The position numbers and the translations under genes were made by a program. Positions 1 through 5,211 of a stretch of DNA of 6,269 nucleotides are shown here, piece by piece (positions within the stretch are counted from its first letter, which is position 1; each line of letters begins with the position of its first letter). The DNA is from an uncultured Selenomonadales bacterium (lineage in GTDB: Bacteria > Bacillota_C > Negativicutes > Selenomonadales > Selenomonadaceae), in NCBI GenBank assembly GCA_947302675.1, contig CAMYWI010000092.1:1-6269 (forward strand), written 5' to 3'. Below the pieces are notes generated by a model. That model had not been told where the DNA came from. It searched no databases and saw only the letters and a program-made list of their open reading frames with translations.

Positions 1-349
1 TCTCCAACTGCCGAATCAAATTCTTCAAGTACTCGTAGTTCTGCGTTGCAATATCAATCACGATTTCTTTCGCCGTAGTGCCGCAAATATAGTGTATCGT
101 CTTCAAGTTCATACCCGAATAAATCGCAATCTCATCTTTGCCGTTCTCTTTGCTCAAAAAATATTTCTTGTACCAATCGAGATTTATCTTCTCGTCGCTG
201 ATTTTTGCGTCAACAATTTTCCTGAAGAATTCCAAAGTGAAGTCCAAAAACTTGACGTTTATATCATTGACAATTTCCCGCCTGTAGTCTTCGCCGTTGA
301 GCAACTTTTTAACGGTCGCGTCGATAACTTTACTTTCAAAGCTGAACAT
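1..349 (-). CDS. Putative type II restriction endonuclease, N-terminal 116 residues (runs off left edge)
   Basis: An open frame begins at ATG 349-347 and continues to the window edge without a stop. The protein starts MFSFESKVIDATVKKLLNGE and contains EFFRKIVDAKISDEKINLDWYK-like helical, charged sequence (about residues 40-61) and an AIYSGMNLKTIHYICG segment (75-90). The start lies inside the last codons of the upstream methyltransferase, a 14-nt overlap in another frame, and an AAGGA site sits 8 nt upstream. From memory the N-terminus resembles CfrBI-type restriction enzymes; a small protein directly after and overlapping a DNA methyltransferase gene is most often its partner nuclease. The catalytic PD-(D/E)XK part would be in the missing C-terminal region, so activity cannot be judged. 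GC is about 35-42% in the lines counted, lower than in the hisA/hyp genes. Restriction role: fairly likely. Exact family: uncertain. Confidence 0.65.
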   Translation of the reverse strand, partial: MFSFESKVIDATVKKLLNGEDYRREIVNDINVKFLDFTLEFFRKIVDAKISDEKINLDWYKKYFLSKENGKDEIAIYSGMNLKTIHYICGTTAKEIVIDIATQNYEYLKNLIRQLE

Positions 350-1466
350 AGATATTTTCCTTATTTATTAAGTCGCAATAGAATTCATTTTGCTCGCACA
401 AAATCGGAATGCGTTTCATCTCAAGGGCGACTTCGCCAAACGTTCCCGAACCTGCAAACGGATCTAAGACAACGTCGCCGCAAAACGAATAATATTTCAA
501 AATCCGCCTGCACAATTCTTTTGGAAAAACCGCCGGGTGATTTTTATTTGAAGTCGGAGCAATGTACCAACAATTCGAGGAGTCAAAGTTTTCGTCGTTG
601 GCAAGGCTCTTGTCGTACATCGCTATATTTTTATCCAACAAAAACGGCGCGGCCTTTCTGTAAACCATTATGCTTTCGTTAATGCAGTTCGGCTTGTAGC
701 TTAAAGGCATGTGCGTTTGTTGATAGCCGCCGTTGCGATTTTTTACCGACGACTCCGGCTTTATCCATTGAATTTCGTCCACAAAGTAAAAGCCCGCGCC
801 CGTCAGCAAGTTATGAAAATCAAAATGAATCGGGTAGCGAATGCTCTCAAATTCTCTGCCGGGTCGTTTGGAAATGACGGGAGAAACATTGACGATTATA
901 AACCTGCCGTCCTCCAAAACCCTTTGGCAAGCCTTGAGCGATTGAAACATATCGTTCAGATAATCTTTGTAGGAATGATAATTTGAATAAATCTTGGCGT
1001 TGTAGTAGGGCGGCGAGGTAAATATCAGCTGAACAGAATTTTCGTCGAGCTTATTCAAAGTCTCAACATTGTTTCCGCGCAAAAGAATCGGCTTTTGATA
1101 CTTAACGACGCGATTTCTTTTGCCGACATGCGACTGTTTATAACTGAAGTACTCGTACATTTTATCGAGGACTTCATTGTTGAAATGCGCCTTTATCTCC
1201 GCGCCCAACGCTTTAAACTCCGTGCTCGTCCTGCCTTTGTAGAGGCAAGTCCTGTACATTTGATAAACAACGTCCATAAAGCCGCAACTGTAAACGTGAC
1301 TTTTTATGAAGTCGAAGATAATTTTATCGTTCCTTTGTCGACCAATCGAAGAGACAACCTCGCGCTTTAAATCAATGTCATCAACGCTATCATAAAGCTT
1401 GAGCAGCGTTTGCAGATTTTCTTCGCTCCGAACAAGACCCAGATTTTTAATCTCCGAAATTTGCAA
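336..1466 (-). CDS. DNA methyltransferase, beta-class, probably N4-cytosine specific, of a type II restriction-modification system
   Basis: The enzyme would transfer a methyl group from S-adenosylmethionine to DNA, protecting host sites from the downstream nuclease. Numbering from the chosen start (376 aa): a helical, HEAT-like N-terminal region (about 1-120) with no recognisable motif; the catalytic motif IV TSPPYYN at about 150-156; WIKP at 234-237; HPAVFPKELCRRIL at 310-323; and the SAM-binding motif I, VLDPFAGSGTFGE, at about 333-345. Motif IV before motif I is the beta-class order, and SPPY rather than DPPY points to N4-cytosine. The frame is open from TTG 1472, which overlaps the hisA stop as TTGA, but GGAGG is only 1 nt from that codon and 7 nt from the TTG at 1466, so I chose 1466. 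GC of about 40% contrasts with hisA next door and suggests horizontal transfer. The recognition sequence cannot be read from the sequence. Confidence 0.92.
   Translation of the reverse strand: MQISEIKNLGLVRSEENLQTLLKLYDSVDDIDLKREVVSSIGRQRNDKIIFDFIKSHVYSCGFMDVVYQMYRTCLYKGRTSTEFKALGAEIKAHFNNEVLDKMYEYFSYKQSHVGKRNRVVKYQKPILLRGNNVETLNKLDENSVQLIFTSPPYYNAKIYSNYHSYKDYLNDMFQSLKACQRVLEDGRFIIVNVSPVISKRPGREFESIRYPIHFDFHNLLTGAGFYFVDEIQWIKPESSVKNRNGGYQQTHMPLSYKPNCINESIMVYRKAAPFLLDKNIAMYDKSLANDENFDSSNCWYIAPTSNKNHPAVFPKELCRRILKYYSFCGDVVLDPFAGSGTFGEVALEMKRIPILCEQNEFYCDLINKENIYVQL
358..362 (-). promoter_or_regulatory. Ribosome binding site of the restriction endonuclease gene
   Basis: AAGGA on the minus strand, 8 nt before ATG 349. 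It lies inside the methyltransferase coding sequence and supports independent or coupled initiation of the nuclease frame. Confidence 0.6.
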
Positions 1467-1468
1467 GG

Positions 1469-2185
1469 TCAAGCCTCCGCAATTTCAATCGCAGATTTTA
1501 AATCGAGTGAGCCAGTGTAAATCGCCTTGCCGACAATCACGCCCGCGATTTTTTTTGCCTTCAACGCGCGAATGTCTTCAATCGATTTCACGCCGCCCGA
1601 CGCAATAATTTCCGCGCCTGAAAATTTTTGAAGCTCGGCGAAAGTCTCAGCGTTGACGCCGCTCAACATGCCGTCCTTTGAAATGTCGGTATAAATAATC
1701 GTCTTGACGCCCGCCGCGACAATTTTCTTGGCAAGCTCGCCAACTTTAACTGCGCTCGACTTCTCCCAGCCGTGAACCGCAACAAAGCCGTTTCGCGCGT
1801 CAATCCCGACGACAATCTTATCTCCGAACTTTTGAGCCGCCTCGCGAACCAACGAAATGTTTTCGACAGCAACGCTACCCAGAATCACGCGGCGAACTCC
1901 TAATGACAAGACTTTTTCCACGTCGTCAAGCGTGCGAATGCCGCCGCCAACTTCAATCGGAATTTTAACGGCGTCGAGAATTTTTTTTATGGCGTCAAGA
2001 TTTTGCGGCGAACCCTTCCTCGCGCCGTCAAGGTCGACAACGTGCAAGAACTTCGCGCCAAAACTCTGCCACTTGAGAGCCGTCGCTTGCGGGTCGTCGG
2101 AATAAACAGTTTCTTTGTCAAAGTCGCCCTGAATCAAGCGAACGCACTTGCCGCCGCGCAGGTCTATCGCAGGAAAAATTATCAT
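1469..2185 (-). CDS. hisA: Phosphoribosylformimino-5-aminoimidazole carboxamide ribotide isomerase (HisA)
   Basis: HisA is a cytoplasmic (beta/alpha)8-barrel that isomerises ProFAR to PRFAR, the fourth step of histidine synthesis. The protein is 238 aa, normal for the family, and complete. It begins MIIFPAIDLRGGKCVRLIQG with the catalytic Asp8. The first phosphate-binding half has VGGGIRTLDD (79-88) and ILGSVAV (101-107). The second half starts with VGIDARNGFVAVHGW, carrying the second catalytic Asp129, followed by YTDISKDGMLSGVN (165-178) and IIASGGVKSIEDI (193-205). ATG 2185 is chosen over the upstream in-frame TTG at 2206 because GGAGG sits 7 nt before it and homologs begin here. The ATG overlaps the protease stop as ATGA. 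No other his gene is visible; the company of hydrogenase maturation genes is unusual. Confidence 0.98.
   Translation of the reverse strand: MIIFPAIDLRGGKCVRLIQGDFDKETVYSDDPQATALKWQSFGAKFLHVVDLDGARKGSPQNLDAIKKILDAVKIPIEVGGGIRTLDDVEKVLSLGVRRVILGSVAVENISLVREAAQKFGDKIVVGIDARNGFVAVHGWEKSSAVKVGELAKKIVAAGVKTIIYTDISKDGMLSGVNAETFAELQKFSGAEIIASGGVKSIEDIRALKAKKIAGVIVGKAIYTGSLDLKSAIEIAEA
1474..1478 (-). promoter_or_regulatory. Ribosome binding site deciding the methyltransferase start
   Basis: GGAGG lies in the last codons of hisA. It is 7 nt before TTG 1466 but only 1 nt before TTG 1472, which favours the inner TTG. Its place inside hisA suggests translational coupling. Confidence 0.7.
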
Positions 2186-2673
2186 TGCTGAACCTCCAGT
2201 CCCCAACTCTTTAAAATTTCAACGGCTTTGTCGGCGAAGACGGACAATAGTTTTTGCATTGGCTCAGAAAGTTCCGTGCCCGCCTCCAAGCTGAACGGTT
2301 GCGCCCCGATTAGTTCGACGTGCGGAATTTTTTTCCCCGACAGCTCAAGCATCGTCAGCACGTCTTGAATGCCGACTTCGTGTGCAGAAATTTTTTGTGC
2401 GAAGTGATTTTTTATCTCGTCGTCGCGCAGGTGAAACGTCGTGCCCGCCGCCGCGCCGCCGTCAATCGAATCAATTATCAAAAGCCGCCGCGTCCCCGAA
2501 ATGAAATGCAAAAGCTCAACGCCGAGCGTCCCGCCGTCAATCAGATTAACATTGTCGGGGAAGGCGAAATTTTTTTGAAGATAGTCGACGACGCGCACGC
2601 CAAAGCCCTCGTCGCTCAAAATGATATTGCCAATGCCCAGCACCGTATTTTCCGCCGTGAATAAACTTTCCAT
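2182..2673 (-). CDS. [NiFe] hydrogenase maturation endopeptidase (HyaD/HybD/HycI family)
   Basis: This cytoplasmic protease clips the C-terminal peptide of the hydrogenase large subunit after nickel insertion, allowing assembly of the mature enzyme. The 163-aa product matches the usual length (HybD is 164). Visible motifs: LGIGNIILSDEGFGVRVVD near the N-terminus (12-30) with nickel ligand Glu22; DGGTLGVELLHF (46-57); IIDSIDGG with Asp68; and SAHEVGIQDVL with His98. Glu, Asp and His correspond to the three nickel-sensing residues of HybD (Glu16, Asp62, His93). I start at ATG 2673, which shares one base with the hypB stop (TAATG); an in-frame TTG at 2709 would add 12 residues overlapping hypB. 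An AAGGG lies 9 nt upstream of the ATG. The end overlaps hisA by 4 nt. The substrate hydrogenase is not in the window. Confidence 0.95.
   Translation of the reverse strand: MESLFTAENTVLGIGNIILSDEGFGVRVVDYLQKNFAFPDNVNLIDGGTLGVELLHFISGTRRLLIIDSIDGGAAAGTTFHLRDDEIKNHFAQKISAHEVGIQDVLTMLELSGKKIPHVELIGAQPFSLEAGTELSEPMQKLLSVFADKAVEILKSWGLEVQQ
2193..2197 (-). promoter_or_regulatory. Ribosome binding site deciding the hisA start
   Basis: GGAGG 7 nt before ATG 2185, inside the 3' end of the protease gene. It rules against the longer TTG 2206 start, which would lie upstream of it. Confidence 0.75.
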
Positions 2674-3320
2674 TAACGCGCCGCCCTTTCCAACAGCCAA
2701 GCCGTCCAAACGTCAAGCCCCGTCTCCTTTGTGCACGACGTTTCAAAGATTTTTATCGTCGGGTGGAGCGTTGTCAAGTCTTCTCGCGCAGATTGCAAGT
2801 CAAAGTTCGTGAACGGCAGCAGGTCAATTTTATTGAGCAACGTGACTTCCGACTCCTTGAAGATTAGCGGGTACTTGAGCGGCTTGTCGTCGCCTTCGGT
2901 TATCGATAGCACGACCGCTTTAAAATTTTCGCCAATGTCGAACTCGGCGGGGCAAACCAGATTGCCGACGTTCTCGACGATTAGTAAATCAATAGCCGCC
3001 AAATCTAATGACGCGCACGCCTTTTGAATCATTGGCGCATCGAGATGACAGCCGCCCGCCGTGTTAATCTGAATCACTTCGACGCCGGATTTTTCGATAC
3101 GCTCGGCGTCTTTTGCTGTGAAAAGGTCGCCCTCAATCACCGCGATTTTAATTTTATCGGCGAGTCTCGCCAGTGTTTTTTCAAGCAACGTCGTCTTGCC
3201 TGAACCCGGCGAGCCCATTAAATTCATGACGACAACGCCGCGCTCCGAAAACATTTGCCGATTCTGCGCGGCAACTTCATCGTTCGCGCCCAAAATATTT
3301 CTCATCAATTTTATTTCCAA
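2673..3320 (-). CDS. hypB: Hydrogenase nickel incorporation GTPase HypB
   Basis: HypB is a SIMIBI-class GTPase that, with HypA, delivers nickel to the [NiFe] hydrogenase large subunit. The 215-aa protein starts MEIKLMRNILGANDEVAAQN, typical of HypB. It has a Walker A, GSPGSGKTT (36-44); EGD (63-65); the metal-site GGCHLDA with Cys91-His92 (89-95); ENVGNLVCPAEFD with Cys123 (116-128); and the guanine-specificity NKID (163-166). The long N-terminal CxxCGC or histidine-rich nickel-storage segment of some HypBs is absent, so this is the short form. I use TTG 3320, with GGAGG 7 nt upstream; the frame is open to TTG 3341, but that codon lies upstream of the ribosome site. It follows hypA after a 170-bp gap filled with hairpins and abuts the protease. 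Confidence 0.97.
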   Translation of the reverse strand: MEIKLMRNILGANDEVAAQNRQMFSERGVVVMNLMGSPGSGKTTLLEKTLARLADKIKIAVIEGDLFTAKDAERIEKSGVEVIQINTAGGCHLDAPMIQKACASLDLAAIDLLIVENVGNLVCPAEFDIGENFKAVVLSITEGDDKPLKYPLIFKESEVTLLNKIDLLPFTNFDLQSAREDLTTLHPTIKIFETSCTKETGLDVWTAWLLERAAR

Positions 3321-3327
3321 ACCAAAA

Positions 3328-3332
3328 CCTCC
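3328..3332 (-). promoter_or_regulatory. Ribosome binding site deciding the hypB TTG start
   Basis: GGAGG exactly 7 nt before TTG 3320. ATG 3305 would be 22 nt away, too far, so the TTG start is preferred. Confidence 0.75.
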
Positions 3333-3360
3333 AAAAATCAATGCGTAATTAAAAACTTAG

Positions 3361-3377
3361 CGGGTCGTCGCAACCCG
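3361..3377. repeat. Small hairpin next to hypB, possibly weak terminator
   Basis: CGGGT and ACCCG form a 5-bp stem around a 7-nt loop. On the minus strand (the transcribed direction here) it is followed by CTAAG and then five T, a weak terminator-like pattern. It shares two bases with the next stronger hairpin, so the two exclude each other, and could form an attenuator-like pair. Termination here would cut hypB off from hypA. Function is inference. Confidence 0.4.
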
Positions 3378-3398
3378 GCCGCACAGGACGTGCGGCCG
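3376..3398. repeat. GC-rich 9-bp perfect inverted repeat between hypA and hypB
   Basis: CGGCCGCAC (3376-3384) and its exact reverse complement (3390-3398) are separated by AGGAC. The stem is very GC-rich and would be stable in RNA from either strand. It is part of a run of four hairpins and has no T-run directly after it on the minus strand, so it is not a standard terminator. A REP-like extragenic palindrome is the simplest reading. Confidence 0.75.
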
Positions 3399-3402
3399 CC
3401 CG

Positions 3403-3430
3403 CGCTATTTTGCGTGATGCAAAATAAGCG
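3403..3430. repeat. AT-rich inverted repeat with one bulge
   Basis: TATTTTGC (3406-3413) pairs with GCAAAATA (3419-3426) around GTGAT. The stem is extended by CGC with GCG after a one-base bulge at 3427. A 9-bp direct repeat, AGCGGGTCG, occurs at 3359-3367 and again at 3427-3435, bracketing this and the GC-rich hairpin, which suggests the block is one unit. Confidence 0.65.
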
Positions 3431-3441
3431 GGTCGAACGCC

Positions 3442-3483
3442 CTTTCTTTGCATACTTTCTTTGGGCGTAGCAAAGAAAGTATG
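3442..3483. repeat. 13-bp perfect inverted repeat plus direct repeat just after hypA
   Basis: CATACTTTCTTTG (3451-3463) and CAAAGAAAGTATG (3471-3483) form a perfect 13-bp stem with a 7-nt loop. The nonamer CTTTCTTTG occurs twice, at 3442-3450 and 3455-3463, so the right arm can pair with either copy. The block begins 7 bp after the hypA stop. It looks like a dispersed intergenic repeat, but that needs other genome copies to show. No U-tract follows the stem in the hypA direction. Confidence 0.75.
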
Positions 3484-3490
3484 AAAAACC

Positions 3491-3829
3491 CTACTCACAA
3501 TCTATGAAGTCGATTAAAAGCTCGCGCCCGCTTTGCAAAATCAAAATCCCGTCGCACTCCGGACAAAAAAAATTATAGCCGTCAAGCCGAAAATTTTTAT
3601 TGCATTTATTGCACGTCGCCACAATCGGGACGCGCTTAATCACCAGCTCAGCACTCGCCGCCGCCGTATCTTTTTTGAGCACGTCAAAGGACAAAGTCAA
3701 AGCCTCGACTTCGACGCCCGCCAACTCTCCCAACGTCAAGCCGACTTTAAAAATTTTCGCCGCGCGATTTTTACTCGCCGCCTCAAGCGCAATGTTCAAA
3801 ATATTTTCCGCAAGCGTCGCCTCGTGCAT
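3491..3829 (-). CDS. hypA: Hydrogenase maturation nickel metallochaperone HypA
   Basis: HypA binds nickel and works with HypB to insert it into the hydrogenase large subunit. The 112-aa protein is of normal length. It starts with the essential MHE, in which the N-terminus, His2 and Glu3 take part in nickel binding, and has the zinc domain with two CxxC pairs: Cys73/Cys76 (TCNKC) and Cys89/Cys92 (CPEC). LGELAGVEVEALTLSFDVL (about 33-51) is typical. ATG 3829 is chosen because homologs need the MHE terminus; the in-frame TTG two codons upstream would block it. A GGTGA lies 6 nt upstream. Only 2 bp separate it from the gmhA-like stop, so the two genes are probably cotranscribed. Confidence 0.97.
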   Translation of the reverse strand: MHEATLAENILNIALEAASKNRAAKIFKVGLTLGELAGVEVEALTLSFDVLKKDTAAASAELVIKRVPIVATCNKCNKNFRLDGYNFFCPECDGILILQSGRELLIDFIDCE

Positions 3830-3831
3830 AG

Positions 3832-4434
3832 TCAATCACCAAAAAATTCTTCTTCCGCCGCGAGGCAAATCATGTGATAAATCGGCAAGTGGAATTCTTG
3901 AATCGTGTACGACGAATCAGCCGGCACACAGATTGCAACGTCAGATAAATGGCGAAGTCGCCCGCCGCGCCGCCCCGTCATTGCCACGACCGTTATTCCC
4001 ATAATCTTTGCGACCTCGACTGCGAACAAGACGTTGTCCGAGTTGCCCGAAGTCGAAATTGCAAGTAAGACATCGCCGCGCCGTCCGAGTCCGAAAATTT
4101 GTTGCGCGAAAATTAAATTGGGCGACACGTCATTTGAAAAGGCGGTTATCAGCGAAGTTTCGCCAACCAAACTCACGGCGGGCAACGCGCCTTGCAAGTT
4201 CGCTTTGAAAAACTCCACGTCGGCAGGGAACAGCTCCTGCGCTCGCTTGACGAACTCCGGATTGAAGTCCTCAATCCTGCGCGGCAGGAGAAAACCTTTC
4301 ATCAGCTCGCCGACAATGTGCATTGCATCAGCCGCCGAGCCGCCGTTGCCGCAAGTTATCAACTTCCCGCCGCCTCGAAAGCCCGCGCAGATTTTCTCGA
4401 CCGCCTCAAATAAATTCGCACGACAAACTTTCAA
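3832..4434 (-). CDS. gmhA: D-sedoheptulose 7-phosphate isomerase (GmhA-like SIS-domain protein); start uncertain
   Basis: GmhA converts sedoheptulose 7-phosphate to D-glycero-D-manno-heptose 7-phosphate, the first step of ADP- or GDP-heptose synthesis for surface polysaccharide. From TTG 4434 the protein is 200 aa. It has CGNGGSAADAMHIVGELMKG (28-47) carrying His39 and Glu43, equivalents of the zinc ligands His61 and Glu65 of E. coli GmhA; a phosphosugar loop STSGNSDN (127-134); and TIQEFHLPIYH with Gln179 and His187 in the spacing of Gln172 and His180. The frame is open upstream of the TTG to the stop at 4581-4579, and the translated part just before it reads VDELIKRYPA, a helix that I recall as conserved in homologs. 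No ATG, GTG or TTG in this frame lies there. The true start is therefore probably upstream and non-canonical; see findings. It precedes hypA by 2 bp. Confidence 0.9.
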   Translation of the reverse strand: MKVCRANLFEAVEKICAGFRGGGKLITCGNGGSAADAMHIVGELMKGFLLPRRIEDFNPEFVKRAQELFPADVEFFKANLQGALPAVSLVGETSLITAFSNDVSPNLIFAQQIFGLGRRGDVLLAISTSGNSDNVLFAVEVAKIMGITVVAMTGRRGGRLRHLSDVAICVPADSSYTIQEFHLPIYHMICLAAEEEFFGD

Positions 4435-4470
4435 CGCAGGATAGCGTTTAATCAGCTCGTCGACTTTTTT

Positions 4471-4474
4471 CTCC
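4471..4474 (-). promoter_or_regulatory. Candidate ribosome binding site upstream of the gmhA-like gene
   Basis: GGAG lies 6 nt before the GTC codon at 4464 that begins VDELIKRYPA, a good spacing for a codon that is not a normal start. A second GGAG at 4500-4497 is 8 nt before an ATT at 4488. No such site precedes TTG 4434. Confidence 0.35.
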
Positions 4475-4558
4475 GTAGATTTTTTAATTGTAATCGCTCC
4501 GTTTCCGCTAAAAGAAATACTGCCGCCCGCGTGGTTGTGAGCGACAGTCGAAAGGATT

Positions 4559-4567
4559 TTTATAGCA
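4559..4567 (-). promoter_or_regulatory. Possible extended -10 promoter for the gmhA-hyp-hisA genes
   Basis: TGCTATAAA on the minus strand is an extended -10 (TGnTATAAA), located just after the PTS IIA stop and about 125 bp before TTG 4434. No good -35 hexamer stands 17-18 bp upstream. The surrounding 4435-4578 stretch has no other recognised feature; it is an open frame that continues into gmhA. Confidence 0.3.
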
Positions 4568-4578
4568 CTGAATAGAAA

Positions 4579-5097
4579 TTACTTGATATCGACGACAATG
4601 TCGGCTTCCGCGTCGCTTTCGACGATTCGCGCACCGTTGTCACTGAGAATCAGGGCGACCGTCGCGCACATAGTCTTATCGTTGCCCAAGACGACAGCCG
4701 ATTTGCCGCTGAGAGCCGACGCACTCGCCTCGAAAATGGAAATTTCGTCGCCAACGCGAAGTTGCGGAATGGGTTTATCCTCGACGTGAACGCTACCTTC
4801 GAGCAATTCCTCTTTGTCGTCGTTGAACTTGATAACAATGTGACCAAGACTCTTGATGTTGTTGTTGACTTCGTTGCCGACGCGCAGGATTTTGAACTTG
4901 CTCTCCGCGATTTGAAGAATGTCGCCGGGTTTGATAACGTCAGTGAGTTTGTTGCCGCTGTGCAGAACCGAGAAGTCGCGCAGTTCCGGCAGAACCATTG
5001 AATCATCAAAGATAACGAGCATTTTGACAAGGCTGGTGAACTTAGCAACTTCGCCGCCGATGCCCACGATTTTTGTGGTGTAATACTTTTTCGCCAT
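4579..5097 (-). CDS. PTS glucitol/sorbitol-type IIA protein with a 47-residue C-terminal extension
   Basis: Residues 1-124 match the glucitol/sorbitol IIA family (E. coli SrlB/GutB): KYYTTKIVGIGGEV (4-17), DFSVLHSGN (41-49) with the likely phosphorylated His46, VIKPGDILQI (54-63), LGHIVIKF (84-91), GSVHVE (101-106) and LRVGDEISIFE (113-123). In such systems IIA takes phosphate from HPr and passes it to IIB. The family is normally about 120 aa; here 172. The tail, from about 125, reads ALSGKSAVVLGNDKTM and continues with a helix and ARIVESDAEADIVVDIK, resembling one beta-alpha-beta unit of a Rossmann fold. No IIB or IIC gene is in the window, so it may be an orphan or have a regulatory role. 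ATG 5097 is used: GGAGG lies 7 nt upstream, and a longer TTG start at 5118 would lie before that site. It is the first gene of the minus-strand series. Confidence 0.88.
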   Translation of the reverse strand: MAKKYYTTKIVGIGGEVAKFTSLVKMLVIFDDSMVLPELRDFSVLHSGNKLTDVIKPGDILQIAESKFKILRVGNEVNNNIKSLGHIVIKFNDDKEELLEGSVHVEDKPIPQLRVGDEISIFEASASALSGKSAVVLGNDKTMCATVALILSDNGARIVESDAEADIVVDIK

Positions 5098-5104
5098 TGA
5101 AAGC

Positions 5105-5109
5105 CCTCC
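5105..5109 (-). promoter_or_regulatory. Ribosome binding site of the PTS IIA gene
   Basis: GGAGG within GGGAGGG, 7 nt before ATG 5097; it selects this ATG over TTG 5118. Confidence 0.75.
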
Positions 5110-5196
5110 CGTACTCAAATGAAAACTTCAACAAATTTATGCAAGAATTCTTCAAGCCGGCGATTTATCCTGCCGATTATTAAAAATTTTTCAACA
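5110..5196. promoter_or_regulatory. Divergent intergenic region, likely promoters for both directions
   Basis: The only divergent junction in the window, 114 bp between the PTS IIA ATG and the U32 TTG, must hold promoters for at least the plus-strand gene, unless its promoter lies inside the IIA gene. It is AT-rich and contains a 10-bp palindrome, AAGAATTCTT (5143-5152). TTGAAA (minus strand, within 5189-5194) is followed about 19 bp later by GATAAA, and TATTAA lies at 5178-5183 on the plus strand. None is a convincing sigma-70 pair, so exact promoters are not assigned. Confidence 0.4.
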
Positions 5197-5197
5197 A

Positions 5198-5203
5198 AGG
5201 GGA
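5198..5203 (+). promoter_or_regulatory. Ribosome binding site deciding the U32 TTG start
   Basis: AGGGGA, 8 nt before TTG 5212. The TTG at 5204 is in another frame and stops after three codons. Confidence 0.65.
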
Positions 5204-5211
5204 TTGATAAT

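Noticed and set aside
92..682. Plus-strand open frame of 196 codons
   Set aside because: It lies antisense to the nuclease and methyltransferase, both of which show recognisable protein sequence; the plus-strand product has no family features.
3359..3483. Repeats between hypA and hypB as a CRISPR array or insertion sequence
   Set aside because: The repeats are short, palindromic and unequal, with no regular spacers, no transposase and no clear terminal inverted repeats bounding the whole block.
3905..4444. Plus-strand open frame of 179 codons
   Set aside because: Antisense to the gmhA-like gene with its clear SIS motifs; composition is typical of a shadow frame.
4435..4581. Stop-codon readthrough fusing the PTS IIA protein to the gmhA-like protein
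   Set aside because: The two are in the same frame across a single TAA, but the linking sequence has no recognisable domain and both genes have proper family ends; the shared frame is a one-in-three chance.
4650..5048. Second minus-strand open frame of 132 codons
   Set aside because: A shifted frame inside the PTS IIA gene; serine- and arginine-rich with no motif and no ribosome site of note.
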